This document shows, one piece after another, positions 1 to 6,756 of a stretch of DNA of 17,984 nt. Positions within the stretch are counted from its first letter, which is position 1, and each line of letters begins with the position of its first letter. The translations under genes were made by a program, and so were the position numbers. The DNA lies in the NCBI GenBank assembly GCA_964429695.1, contig CAYSCS010000103.1:1-17984 (forward strand), given 5' to 3'. A model generated the notes under the pieces. That model worked only from the letters and a program-made list of their open reading frames with translations, made no database searches and was not told where the DNA came from. The DNA comes from CAYSCS01 sp964429695. GTDB lineage: Bacteria > Acidobacteriota > Aminicenantia > Aminicenantales > Aminicenantaceae.

Positions 1-115
1 GAAAACTCTCTCTCACCTTCCAATCAACCTTCAATGTTCTGATGACTTCCGCAAAGAGCCTCAGACCACTTCGCGGCATGATGAGCTCGTTGCTGTGTAC
101 AAGCTTGAAAGGCAA
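1..115 (-). pseudogene. N-terminal fragment of an IS1380-like transposase, cut by the window edge
   Basis: Read on the minus strand, this stretch gives an uninterrupted frame with segments LPFKLVHSNELIMPRSGL and RLFAEVIRTLKVDWKVRESF. The arrangement (a short lead, a polar segment ending in P-x-x-GL, then an LFAE-type helix) resembles the N-terminus of IS1380-type DDE transposases. That resemblance is from memory of the family and has not been searched. The frame is closed by a stop about 45 bases upstream of the proposed TTG start at 115, and no ATG lies nearby, so the start is uncertain. The rest of the gene would lie left of the window, so intact and truncated copies cannot be told apart. 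It sits next to a second element, marking the left edge as an insertion hotspot or assembly boundary. Confidence 0.35.
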
Positions 116-150
116 AACCCCTTGCTGGATTATAAAAATACTTCCAGGTT

Positions 151-182
151 AAAGTATCACCCAGCGGGTGATTTACTTTTTT
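151..182 (+). terminator. Hairpin followed by a T-run, possible rho-independent terminator
   Basis: ATCACCC (156-162) pairs perfectly with GGGTGAT (166-172) around the three-base loop AGC. The outer arms AAAGTA and TACTTT can also pair if two bases bulge. Six Ts follow at 177-182, so on the plus strand it looks like an intrinsic terminator. It lies just upstream of the minus-strand transposase fragment, so it could instead be a structure at that element's end that shields the transposase from outside transcription. Confidence 0.35.
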
Positions 183-267
183 CATCAAAAACAACCTTAT
201 TCCAAGAGGATTTTCGTTTCAATTAAATTTCCTATCGGCAAATCAGCGTTGATTAGGAATGATTGAG
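183..267. other. Non-coding flank left of the ISLre2 element
   Basis: No gene or convincing site is seen here. Before the insertion at 268 this stretch would have lain directly upstream of the hrcA promoter, so any upstream regulatory site for hrcA should be here. I looked for the CIRCE inverted repeat (TTAGCACTC and its complement nine bases apart) and found neither arm. Confidence 0.4.
259..267 (+). repeat. Left copy of the target-site duplication of the ISLre2 element
   Basis: ATGATTGAG here matches ATGATTGAC at 1582-1590 in eight of nine positions. The two copies directly flank the terminal inverted repeats, and nine bases is, as I recall, the usual duplication length for ISLre2-family elements. 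The single mismatch fits an insertion old enough to have started to decay. Confidence 0.65.
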
Positions 268-292
268 GGAAGCATCTCCAAAACCGTGATGG
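268..292 (+). repeat. Left terminal inverted repeat of the ISLre2 element
   Basis: The outer part AAGCATCTC (270-278) and the inner part CCGTGATGG (284-292) both recur in inverted order at 1557-1581. Between them four of five bases differ. Overall 20 of 25 positions match the right repeat. Confidence 0.75.
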
Positions 293-337
293 AAAAAAAG
301 GGAGGCGCACCTTATACTGGTGTTTGAATCAAAAACA

Positions 338-347
338 GAGGAGGTGA
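338..347 (+). promoter_or_regulatory. Strong ribosome-binding site deciding a TTG start for the transposase
   Basis: GAGGAGGTGA lies three bases before TTG at 351. It supports translation starting at 351, not at the in-frame ATG at 398. The frame opened by this TTG encodes the expected family N-terminus before a frameshift interrupts it. Confidence 0.5.
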
Positions 348-350
348 GCC

Positions 351-1553
351 TTGAAGGAAATCGAAATATCCTTCGTTATTAATTTCCCATTGAAGCGATG
401 CGATGTCCACTGGATAGAAGAACAGTTATTGAAGATGTGAGAGGAGGCTTTTTTTTAGAGGTGCTTCGCTGGGTTCTTGAGGAGGTTGAAGCGATGGCGG
501 TTGACAGCCGGAAGAGGTGTGAGGGATATGAGGGCTTGCTTTTAAGGAATGGGCACGAGGATAAACAGATTTGGACATTAGTGGGGGCTTTAAGGTACCT
601 GCGGATAGGGCTTCGGTGTCAGGGGTGTGGAGGGGAGGTTTATCCGCTGGATAGAGCGATGAGGTTTGAAGGCAGGGATGGGATAATCCTTGGGGTAAGG
701 GAGAGAGTCCTTTGGGCAGCGGTGGAGGTGAGTTATGAGGAGGCCAACGAGTTTTTAGAGAAGTTTACTGGTTTAGAGGTGAGGCGGACGAAGATTCATC
801 GGTTGGCCTGGGAGGAGGGGGGAGGAGGTATTTGGTCGGGGTGAGGATATAGGGGAAGGGCCTGAGGTATTATTCATTCAGGTAGATGGGACAGCGATCA
901 ATGACCGGGAGAGGAAGGGATGGATGGAGTGCTGGGTGGGGACGAGTTTTTCCTGGCGGGTGAATATTTCCAGGGGGCGGGTATGGCTTATGGGTAAGAG
1001 GACGTATGCGTCGGTGGAGGAGGCTGAGGCGTTTGGGGAGAAATTTTATCTTGAATGCCTCAAGCAAGGGGTAGAGGAAGCCAGGAAGGTGTATTTCATC
1101 AGTGATGGGGCGGTTTGGATAAAGAAGAAGCTGAAGGCGGATTATTTTCCTCGGGCCGTCGGGGTATTGGATATCTGGCATTTAGAGAGGAGCCAGAGAG
1201 TAGAAAGGCTTAAACCTCTGGCTCTGGAGGGAAAGGCCGAGCAGATAGTCGATGGTTTGGTGGGGGAGGCTTTCAGGGATAGATTGGGGTCGGAGGAGAT
1301 CTTTCGGCTGGCCGAATATGTGATGAATAATGCCGAATGGATAAGAAACATTCCTGAGGTCAAGGGGTATGGATCGGGTCCGGTAGAAAAGATGGTCGAT
1401 ATTACGGTGTTGAGGCGGTTCAAAAAGAGAGGGATGAGTTGGTTGCGGGATGGGGTCAACCTCCTGCTTGAGCTGCGCTTGCTGAAACTCAATGGGGAGT
1501 AGGATGCTTACTGGCACCAGAGGAAAGAGGAATTGGCTTGCTATGCAAATTAA
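351..1553 (+). pseudogene. ISLre2-family (UPF0236) transposase, broken by two frameshifts and a nonsense codon
   Basis: This encodes the DDE-type transposase of the surrounding element. The intact protein would be about 400 residues. It starts at TTG 351 (LKEIEISFVINFPLKRC), meets a stop at 438-440, and continues one frame back from about 440 (GGFFLEVLRWVLEEVE). The frame is lost again near the G6 run at 817-822, where one extra G would restore it to IQVDGT (876-893) and the downstream frame. Conserved family landmarks are VDGT, FISDGAVWI and GSGPVEK, which probably carry the acidic catalytic residues. A TAG at 1500-1502 replaces the Trp codon of the conserved G-E-W-D-A-Y-W end, and reading through gives DAYWHQRKEELACYAN and then TAA at 1551. 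Three independent lesions argue for decay, not programmed frameshifting. Confidence 0.8.
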
Positions 1554-1556
1554 ATG

Positions 1557-1581
1557 CCATCACGGAAATAGAGATGCTTAC
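1557..1581 (-). repeat. Right terminal inverted repeat of the ISLre2 element
   Basis: Its complement begins GTAAGCATCTC and ends CCGTGATGG, mirroring the left repeat at 268-292 (20 of 25 positions). It starts four bases after the final transposase stop at 1551-1553, a compact layout typical of insertion sequences. Confidence 0.75.
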
Positions 1582-1590
1582 ATGATTGAC
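1582..1590 (+). repeat. Right copy of the target-site duplication, overlapping the hrcA -35 box
   Basis: ATGATTGAC repeats the left flank ATGATTGAG with one mismatch. Its last five bases are the first five of the TTGACA promoter hexamer, so the duplication created on insertion left a whole -35 box on the hrcA side. Confidence 0.65.
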
Positions 1591-1615
1591 AATTTTTTTG
1601 CTTTAATGATATAAA
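1586..1615 (+). promoter_or_regulatory. Predicted vegetative promoter of the hrcA-dnaK operon
   Basis: A perfect TTGACA at 1586-1591 is followed after 18 bases by TATAAA at 1610-1615, a close match to a sigma-70 promoter. Initiation would fall near 1622, only about three bases before the hrcA ATG at 1625. There is no room for a ribosome-binding site, so the first gene may be read from a leaderless message. No CIRCE operator overlaps it. Confidence 0.6.
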
Positions 1616-1624
1616 ATTTTTAAG

Positions 1625-2659
1625 ATGAGTAACTTGTTTAGAGAGAAAGAGATTCAAATTCTAAACCTTATTGTCGAGAACTACCTAAAAATTGGAAGAC
1701 CGATTAGTTCTGGGCTTATAGCTCAGAAAAGCAACTTCAAGGTTTCTTCCGCTACAGTAAGGAACATCATGGCTAAGCTGGAAAGGCATGGCTTTCTTTT
1801 TCAACCCCATACCTCAGCAGGACGCGTACCTACTGATAAAGGTTTAAGGTTCTATGTCAATAACTTGCTTGAAGAACTCGCTTTATCTGAAACAAGCCTT
1901 GAATATCCAGAAAAGAACTTTCAACTTGAAAAAAATGACATTAACTCTTTATTAAGCGGTGCATCTAAAATTTTATCTGATTATTCTGACAACATTGGAT
2001 TTGTCATCCCCCCTAAAATTTCAAAAGTAAATTTTCGCCATCTTCGCTTCATTAAAATATCTGAAAACAAGGTGATGATCATCTTGATTACTTTTTCTAA
2101 CTTTGTACTGACTGAAATTGTGGAGACTGGTAACTATTTTACCCAAGCAGAGCTTGATAAAGCTTCTCAATACATGAACGAGAGTTTCAGAGGGAAAAAC
2201 CTGCTCTATGCAAGAAATTATCTTCTTCAGGAACTTCCCAGATACAAGGTGAAATATGAGTCCCTCCTCAATAAACTGATTTCTTTGTTGAAATCCTACA
2301 TCTATCAAGAAGAACATGATAGTCGAATTTTTCTTCAGGGTATTTCTAAGCTCATTCAAAAACCAGAATTCTTTCAAATGGAAATTTTAAAATCTCTTCT
2401 TGAGAAATTTGAACAGAAGGCTAAGCTTACCAAGCTCCTTTCAGATTTCATAACGCTCGATAAAGTCAAGGTTCTCATCGGTTCAGAGCTTGAGATTCCA
2501 GAGATAACAGATTGTTCATTAGTGCTCTCTCATTATGGGGACCAGAGTCAGATTTTTGGCTCATTGGGAATCATAGGTCCAAAAAGAATTCCTTACAGAA
2601 AAATAATTTCCTTGGTGGACCTGGTAGCAAAGAGATTGAGCCAGACCATCAGTTATTAG
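1625..2659 (+). CDS. hrcA: Heat-inducible transcription repressor HrcA
   Basis: HrcA represses class I heat-shock operons by binding CIRCE operators and is thought to be kept active by the GroE chaperonin. The 344-residue length is normal for the family. The N-terminal winged-helix domain (about residues 1-75) contains the signature SSATVRNIMAKLERHGFL, then QPHTSAGRVPTDKGLRFYV. The central and C-terminal part matches the GAF-like and dimerisation region, ending in the usual IGPKRIPYRKIISLVD motif. The ATG at 1625 fits the family start, but no Shine-Dalgarno sequence precedes it. It heads the chaperone operon, with grpE starting 8 bases after its stop. No CIRCE site is visible in this window, so its operator is either divergent, absent here, or was displaced by the insertion. 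Confidence 0.95.
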   Translation: MSNLFREKEIQILNLIVENYLKIGRPISSGLIAQKSNFKVSSATVRNIMAKLERHGFLFQPHTSAGRVPTDKGLRFYVNNLLEELALSETSLEYPEKNFQLEKNDINSLLSGASKILSDYSDNIGFVIPPKISKVNFRHLRFIKISENKVMIILITFSNFVLTEIVETGNYFTQAELDKASQYMNESFRGKNLLYARNYLLQELPRYKVKYESLLNKLISLLKSYIYQEEHDSRIFLQGISKLIQKPEFFQMEILKSLLEKFEQKAKLTKLLSDFITLDKVKVLIGSELEIPEITDCSLVLSHYGDQSQIFGSLGIIGPKRIPYRKIISLVDLVAKRLSQTISY

Positions 2660-2667
2660 GAGGAAAA

Positions 2668-3285
2668 ATGACTGAGGAAGAAAAAGCGCCAGAAATAAAG
2701 GAAGAAGAAGAAAAAAAAGAAGAGGTTGAAATAGAATACCTCAAAGAAAAGGAAGTAGAGGAAAAAGAAAGCAAAGAAAAAACTGAAGAGAAAGATGAGA
2801 TAAAAGCTAAGCTTAAAAAGAAAGAGGGAGAGATAAAGAGACTCAAGAAGGAAAACACACAACTCAAAGAAGAATACCTAAGGCAGTTAGCCGAAAAAGA
2901 GAACCTTAAGAAACGCCTCGAGCGGGAAAAGGCCGAGTATTATCAATATGCTCTCAGCGAATTACTGAAGGAACTCCTGGAGATTCTAGATAACTTCGAG
3001 AGAGCTTTAGAATCGAGTGATCAGACAGACGGGAAGAGTTTTAAAGAAGGAGTAGAACTAATCTATAAACAATATCAGAATTTTTTATCCAAACAAGGTG
3101 TTACGCCCATTGAAATTAAAGGAAAAAAATTCGACCCTCATATGCATCAAGCTTTCATAACCGAGGAATCTGAGGAGGTAGAGGAGCCTGAAATTGCGGC
3201 CGAGCTTCAGAAAGGCTATACCATTCACAACAGGCTCCTCAGACCTGCGTTGGTTAAGGTTGTAATCCCCAAAAAGGATAAATAG
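2668..3285 (+). CDS. grpE: Nucleotide exchange factor GrpE
   Basis: GrpE releases ADP from DnaK and acts as its thermosensor in the cytoplasm. The chosen ATG at 2668 follows AGGAGG at 2658-2663, which overlaps the hrcA stop; an open frame reaching back to 2512 lies inside hrcA and is not used. The product is 205 residues. Residues 1-55 are an extremely acidic and lysine-rich tract, followed by a long coiled coil to about residue 115, the usual dimer helix. The C-terminal beta domain carries the family signature: FDPHMHQAF, then EVEEPEIAAELQKGYTIHNR and LLRPALVKV. dnaK starts two bases after the stop, so translation is probably coupled. Confidence 0.95.
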   Translation: MTEEEKAPEIKEEEEKKEEVEIEYLKEKEVEEKESKEKTEEKDEIKAKLKKKEGEIKRLKKENTQLKEEYLRQLAEKENLKKRLEREKAEYYQYALSELLKELLEILDNFERALESSDQTDGKSFKEGVELIYKQYQNFLSKQGVTPIEIKGKKFDPHMHQAFITEESEEVEEPEIAAELQKGYTIHNRLLRPALVKVVIPKKDK

Positions 3286-3287
3286 AC

Positions 3288-4874
3288 ATGGAGCGAACGA
3301 TTGGAATAGATCTGGGAACGACATTCTCATGCATGGCTTATTTGGAAGGGGAAGAACCTAGAATTATCCCCAATCGGGAAGGACAAAATACCACTCCCTC
3401 TGTAGTGAGCTTTACTTCAAGCGGAGAAAAACTCGTAGGAAATCCTGCCCTGAGGCAGGCAATCACAAACCCACAAAATACGATAACAGCAATCAAGAGG
3501 CTAATGGGGAAGAAATTAGACTCACCTCAAGTGCAGGAGGCAAGGAAAAGGGTTCCCTATAAGCTAACTGAAGGAGAAAATGGCGAAATCTTGATTTCCA
3601 TAGATTCAATCTTGATAACGCCCCAAGAAATCTCTGCGATGATTTTGAGCTATTTGCGTGAATGTGCGGAATTTTATTTAGGAGAAGAGGTCGATGAAGC
3701 AGTGATTACCGTTCCAGCTCATTTTGATGACCATCAGAGACAGGCTACCAAAGAAGCGGCAAAACTCGCCGGCTTCAAAGTGTTAAGAGTGATTAATGAG
3801 CCTACAGCAGCGAGCTTGGCTTATGGGTTAAACAAGAAACAAAATGGAATTGTCGCGGTATATGATATGGGAGGCGGAACTTTCGATATAACCCTCATGG
3901 AAATTGAGGGAAATGTTTTTCATGTGCTTTCAACCAATGGGAATTCCTATCTTGGAGGAGATGATTTCGATAATAGAATTGTGGATTGGGTAATTGAGGA
4001 ATTCAAAAAAGAAAACAATGTTGACCTTTCCCAAGATAAGTTGGCACTCCAGAGAATCAAAGAGGCTGCAGAAAAGGCTAAAAGAGAATTATCCTTCACT
4101 TTGGAAAGCGAGATAAGCCTCCCTTTCATTTATTCCGGCCCCTCTGGTTCTAAACACATTCAAAAAAGACTCACAAGGAAAAAACTAGAAGGTCTGACCG
4201 AGGATTTAGTGTCGAATACATTACCTTATATTGAAGAGGCATTGAAAAGCGGAAATTTAAGCATAAAAGATATTGATGAGGTCATCTTGGTTGGGGGGCA
4301 GACAAGAATGCCTCTGATTAAAAGAAAGATTGCAGAGTTCTTCGGGAAGGAGCCTATTCAGGATATAAACCCTGATGAGATTGTGGCTATGGGAGCGGCA
4401 ATACAATCTGGAATCTTGAAAGGGACGATTACCGATCTTGCCCTTCTTCTCGATGTTACACCACTTTCGCTCGGGATTGAGACTGAAAACGATGTTTTCG
4501 TCAAGATTATTGAAAAAAATACTACCATCCCCACAAGAAGAACCATGGCTTTCACTACAGTTGAACATAATCAAAGAAGAGTTAGAATTCATGTCCTTCA
4601 AGGCGAAAGCGATAAAGCTTCAGAAAATATTTCCCTGGCCCATTTTGACCTTGTAGGAATAGAAGAAGCTCCCGCTGGTGTGCCTCAAATCGACGTTACT
4701 TTTGAGATTGATGCTGATGGCCTAGTTCAAGTTTCTGCCAGGGATTTAGCGACTCGAAGAGAACAAAGAGCCCAGGTAAGACCAATTTCAGAACTCTGGA
4801 AGGGAGCTGGAGGTAAAATCGTTAAATGGAATTACGGAGAATCTTCAAGAGTGAAAGAAGATGATGAAGCGTGA
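3288..4874 (+). CDS. dnaK: Hsp70 chaperone DnaK lacking the C-terminal helical lid
   Basis: This is the ATP-driven Hsp70 chaperone working with the adjacent GrpE and DnaJ. The nucleotide-binding domain (residues 1-380) is canonical: GIDLGTTFS, catalytic Lys70 in TAIKRLMG, NEPTAASLAYG, YDMGGGTFDIT and LVGGQTRMP. The linker (DLALLLDVTPLSLGIE) and the beta-sandwich substrate domain follow (NTTIP, then VRIHVLQGE and VTFEIDADGLVQVSARD). The protein then ends at residue 528, about 30 residues past the beta domain, whereas DnaK normally has 600-640 residues including a helical lid. dnaJ begins 14 bases inside this gene, and no lid-like sequence is seen in the other frames there, so the lid has been lost, not frameshifted away. 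A full-length paralogue elsewhere in the genome is possible. Confidence 0.93.
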   Translation: MERTIGIDLGTTFSCMAYLEGEEPRIIPNREGQNTTPSVVSFTSSGEKLVGNPALRQAITNPQNTITAIKRLMGKKLDSPQVQEARKRVPYKLTEGENGEILISIDSILITPQEISAMILSYLRECAEFYLGEEVDEAVITVPAHFDDHQRQATKEAAKLAGFKVLRVINEPTAASLAYGLNKKQNGIVAVYDMGGGTFDITLMEIEGNVFHVLSTNGNSYLGGDDFDNRIVDWVIEEFKKENNVDLSQDKLALQRIKEAAEKAKRELSFTLESEISLPFIYSGPSGSKHIQKRLTRKKLEGLTEDLVSNTLPYIEEALKSGNLSIKDIDEVILVGGQTRMPLIKRKIAEFFGKEPIQDINPDEIVAMGAAIQSGILKGTITDLALLLDVTPLSLGIETENDVFVKIIEKNTTIPTRRTMAFTTVEHNQRRVRIHVLQGESDKASENISLAHFDLVGIEEAPAGVPQIDVTFEIDADGLVQVSARDLATRREQRAQVRPISELWKGAGGKIVKWNYGESSRVKEDDEA

Positions 4875-5994
4875 CTATTACGAAATCCTGGGGATCCCCC
4901 GCAACGCATCTCCAGAGGAAATAAAAAAAGCCTATCGGCAGATGGCTCTAAAATACCATCCTGACAGGAATCCAGGGAATAAAGAGGCGGAGGAGAAGTT
5001 TAAAGAAGCAGCTGAGGCATACAGCGTTCTTATTGACCCAGAAAAAAGGTCTGTTTATGACCGCTTTGGTCACGAAGGGTTAAGGGGTGAGGGCTATACT
5101 GGTTTTACTGGCTTTGATTCATCCATATTTGAAGACTTTGAGGACATCCTTGGTGACTTTTTTGGCTTCAGTTTCGGTGATTTTTTTGGAACTCGCACTC
5201 GAAAGAGAACATATTCTCCGCGAAAAGGAAGAGATTTCAACCTGGAACTAGAGTTGACTTTAGAAGAGGCTGCCTTTGGTGTGGAAAAAGAAATCACCCT
5301 CCACCGGAGCGAGGTTTGTGATGTGTGCCACGGAACAAAACTTAGACCCGGAACTACGAAATCCGTCTGTCCTCACTGTCAGGGTAGGGGGCAGATTCGT
5401 TACCAGCAAGGCTTCTTTACTATTTCCAGAACCTGTTCAGCTTGTGAAGGCAATGGTGAAGTAATCACATCTCCCTGTGAAGCATGTAAAGGAACAGGAA
5501 AAATTAAAAAGAAAAGGACACTCAACATAAAAATACCTGCTGGAGTAGAAGATGGAACAAGACTCAGACTCGCCGGGGAAGGGGAGCCAGGTGATCCAGG
5601 AGCTCCGCGAGGAGACCTTTATTTGATAATCCGGGAAAAGGAACACCCCTTCTTCAAAAGAAAGGAAAATAATCTTTATTGTGAGCTGACGATTTCTTTC
5701 ACTCAGGCAGCGCTGGGAGTCAAATTCTATCTTCCCACTCTTGAAGGGAATGAACTCCTTGAAATACCAGCTGGAACTCAACCCGGGACTCTCTTTAAGC
5801 TTAAAGGAAAAGGGCTAAAAGATTTAAGGAGCCATAGAAAAGGGGACCTTTTTGTAAAAGTCAATGTCAGCACTCCAGAGAAATTATCAAAAGAACAAAA
5901 AGAACTGCTCAAAAAGTTTGCAGAATCTCGGAGCGAATGCGTGGAAGGAATAGACCGAAGCCTTATGGATCGATTAAGAAAGATTTTTCATTAG
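4861..5994 (+). CDS. dnaJ: Co-chaperone DnaJ (Hsp40)
   Basis: DnaJ delivers unfolded clients to DnaK and stimulates its ATPase. The 377-residue protein has the full type I layout. The J domain (residues 1-70) includes the HPD motif in LKYHPDRNPGN, and a Gly/Phe-rich linker follows (residues 75-120, GFTGFDSS and FFGFSFGDFFG). The zinc-binding domain has four repeats: CDVCHGTK (slightly degenerate), CPHCQGRG, CSACEGNG and CEACKGTG. Two C-terminal beta domains then carry GVEDGTRLRLAGEGEPG. Two adjacent ATG codons (4861 and 4864) could start it. The start overlaps the dnaK stop by 14 bases, implying translational coupling. Confidence 0.95.
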   Translation: MMKRDYYEILGIPRNASPEEIKKAYRQMALKYHPDRNPGNKEAEEKFKEAAEAYSVLIDPEKRSVYDRFGHEGLRGEGYTGFTGFDSSIFEDFEDILGDFFGFSFGDFFGTRTRKRTYSPRKGRDFNLELELTLEEAAFGVEKEITLHRSEVCDVCHGTKLRPGTTKSVCPHCQGRGQIRYQQGFFTISRTCSACEGNGEVITSPCEACKGTGKIKKKRTLNIKIPAGVEDGTRLRLAGEGEPGDPGAPRGDLYLIIREKEHPFFKRKENNLYCELTISFTQAALGVKFYLPTLEGNELLEIPAGTQPGTLFKLKGKGLKDLRSHRKGDLFVKVNVSTPEKLSKEQKELLKKFAESRSECVEGIDRSLMDRLRKIFH

Positions 5995-6002
5995 AGAAAA
6001 AT

Positions 6003-6755
6003 TTGACTTCTAATTGTTTTTTTGTCAAAAAAAGTCAAATTCAAAAGAATTATGCCTTCATCGATGGAGAAGAACACCATCACTTGAAGAATGTGGTCAG
6101 GATAAAACCAGGAAATAAAGTTTGGCTTTTCGACGAAGAGGGAAATTTATATCTTGCGAAAGTCGATAAGATTAGCTCAAAAGGGACGTATCTATTAATG
6201 CTCGAGAGAAAGAGCAAAGAACCTCAACGTTTGACCATCACACTTGCACAAGCAATTTTGAAATCTAATAAAATGGAGTTTCTCATCCAAAAATCCACAG
6301 AACTGGGAATAACTGCTTTCATACCCGTAGAATCTGCGCGCACAATCGTCAGGCTACAGGAGAAAAAGGAACGAAAAATTGAAAGATGGCAAAGGATAGC
6401 ACGTGAAGCAGCCAAACAATGTTTAAGACCTATGGTACCAAAAATACTCCCTCCCCAAACTCTAACACAACTAATTCAGGAAAGGAAAGAGGCAAAAAAG
6501 CTTCTTTTAAGCGAGAAGGAAGGCAAATACCTTAAAGAAATCCTCTTCTCCAGTTCAAATTCAGGACTAAAGCAGGAAAAACCTCCGCAATCTTTAATTT
6601 TGCTCACAGGACCTGAGGGAGGTTGGACAGAAGAGGAGGAGACTAATATTTTAAGACATGGATTTGAAGGAGTAAGCTTAGGACAATATACCCTAAGGGC
6701 AGAAACAGCTTCTCTCTCTGCCCTTGCCATAATTTCCCATTTTTGGAATTCTTAA
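6003..6755 (+). CDS. rsmE: 16S rRNA (uracil-1498-N3) methyltransferase RsmE
   Basis: RsmE methylates U1498 of 16S rRNA using S-adenosylmethionine. The N-terminal PUA-like domain begins CFFVKKSQIQ and contains GEEHHHLKNVVRIKPG. The SPOUT knot at the C-terminus shows LTGPEGGWTEEEE and VSLGQYTLRAETASLSALAI, the cofactor-binding signature. The family normally starts with a few residues before the FFV motif, which fits TTG at 6003, eight bases after the dnaJ stop. An ATG in the same frame at 5937 would overlap dnaJ by 58 bases and add about 22 residues unlike the family; its GGAG is only three bases away. A location next to dnaJ is common for this gene. The gene product is about 250 residues, as usual. 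Confidence 0.9.
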   Translation: MTSNCFFVKKSQIQKNYAFIDGEEHHHLKNVVRIKPGNKVWLFDEEGNLYLAKVDKISSKGTYLLMLERKSKEPQRLTITLAQAILKSNKMEFLIQKSTELGITAFIPVESARTIVRLQEKKERKIERWQRIAREAAKQCLRPMVPKILPPQTLTQLIQERKEAKKLLLSEKEGKYLKEILFSSSNSGLKQEKPPQSLILLTGPEGGWTEEEETNILRHGFEGVSLGQYTLRAETASLSALAIISHFWNS

Positions 6756-6756
6756 C

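Larger units (their letters stand above)
268..1581 (+). mobile_element. ISLre2-family insertion sequence, complete in outline but inactive
   Basis: About 1314 bases are bounded by imperfect 25-base terminal inverted repeats and flanked by a 9-base direct repeat with one mismatch. The element carries one transposase gene on the plus strand, broken by two frameshifts and one stop. Its coding strand is strikingly G-rich compared with the AT-rich chaperone genes next to it, which supports foreign origin. It landed directly upstream of hrcA, and its right end touches the -35 box of the predicted hrcA promoter. Boundaries were inferred by hand from the inverted repeats and the target duplication and could be off by one or two bases. 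Confidence 0.8.

Noticed and set aside
817..822. Programmed frameshifting in the transposase at the G6 run
   Set aside because: The needed shift is +1, ISLre2 elements as I know them use a single frame, and two further lesions elsewhere in the gene point to decay or sequence error.
870..1517. Three overlapping minus-strand frames opposite the transposase
   Set aside because: They are Pro/Leu/Ser-rich and fully antisense to recognisable ISLre2 transposase sequence, so they are shadows.
2512..2667. Earlier start for grpE giving 257 residues
   Set aside because: The extra 52 codons lie inside hrcA, encode nothing GrpE-like, and the perfect AGGAGG sits before ATG 2668.
2649..2867. Minus-strand frames made mostly of Ser and Phe
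   Set aside because: They are the complement of the Glu/Lys-rich GAA/AAA codons at the start of grpE.
4780..4870. Frameshift hiding a DnaK lid
   Set aside because: The alternative frames give only a short peptide ending before dnaJ (for example SGRELEVKSLNG then a stop) and there is no space for about 100 lid residues before dnaJ.
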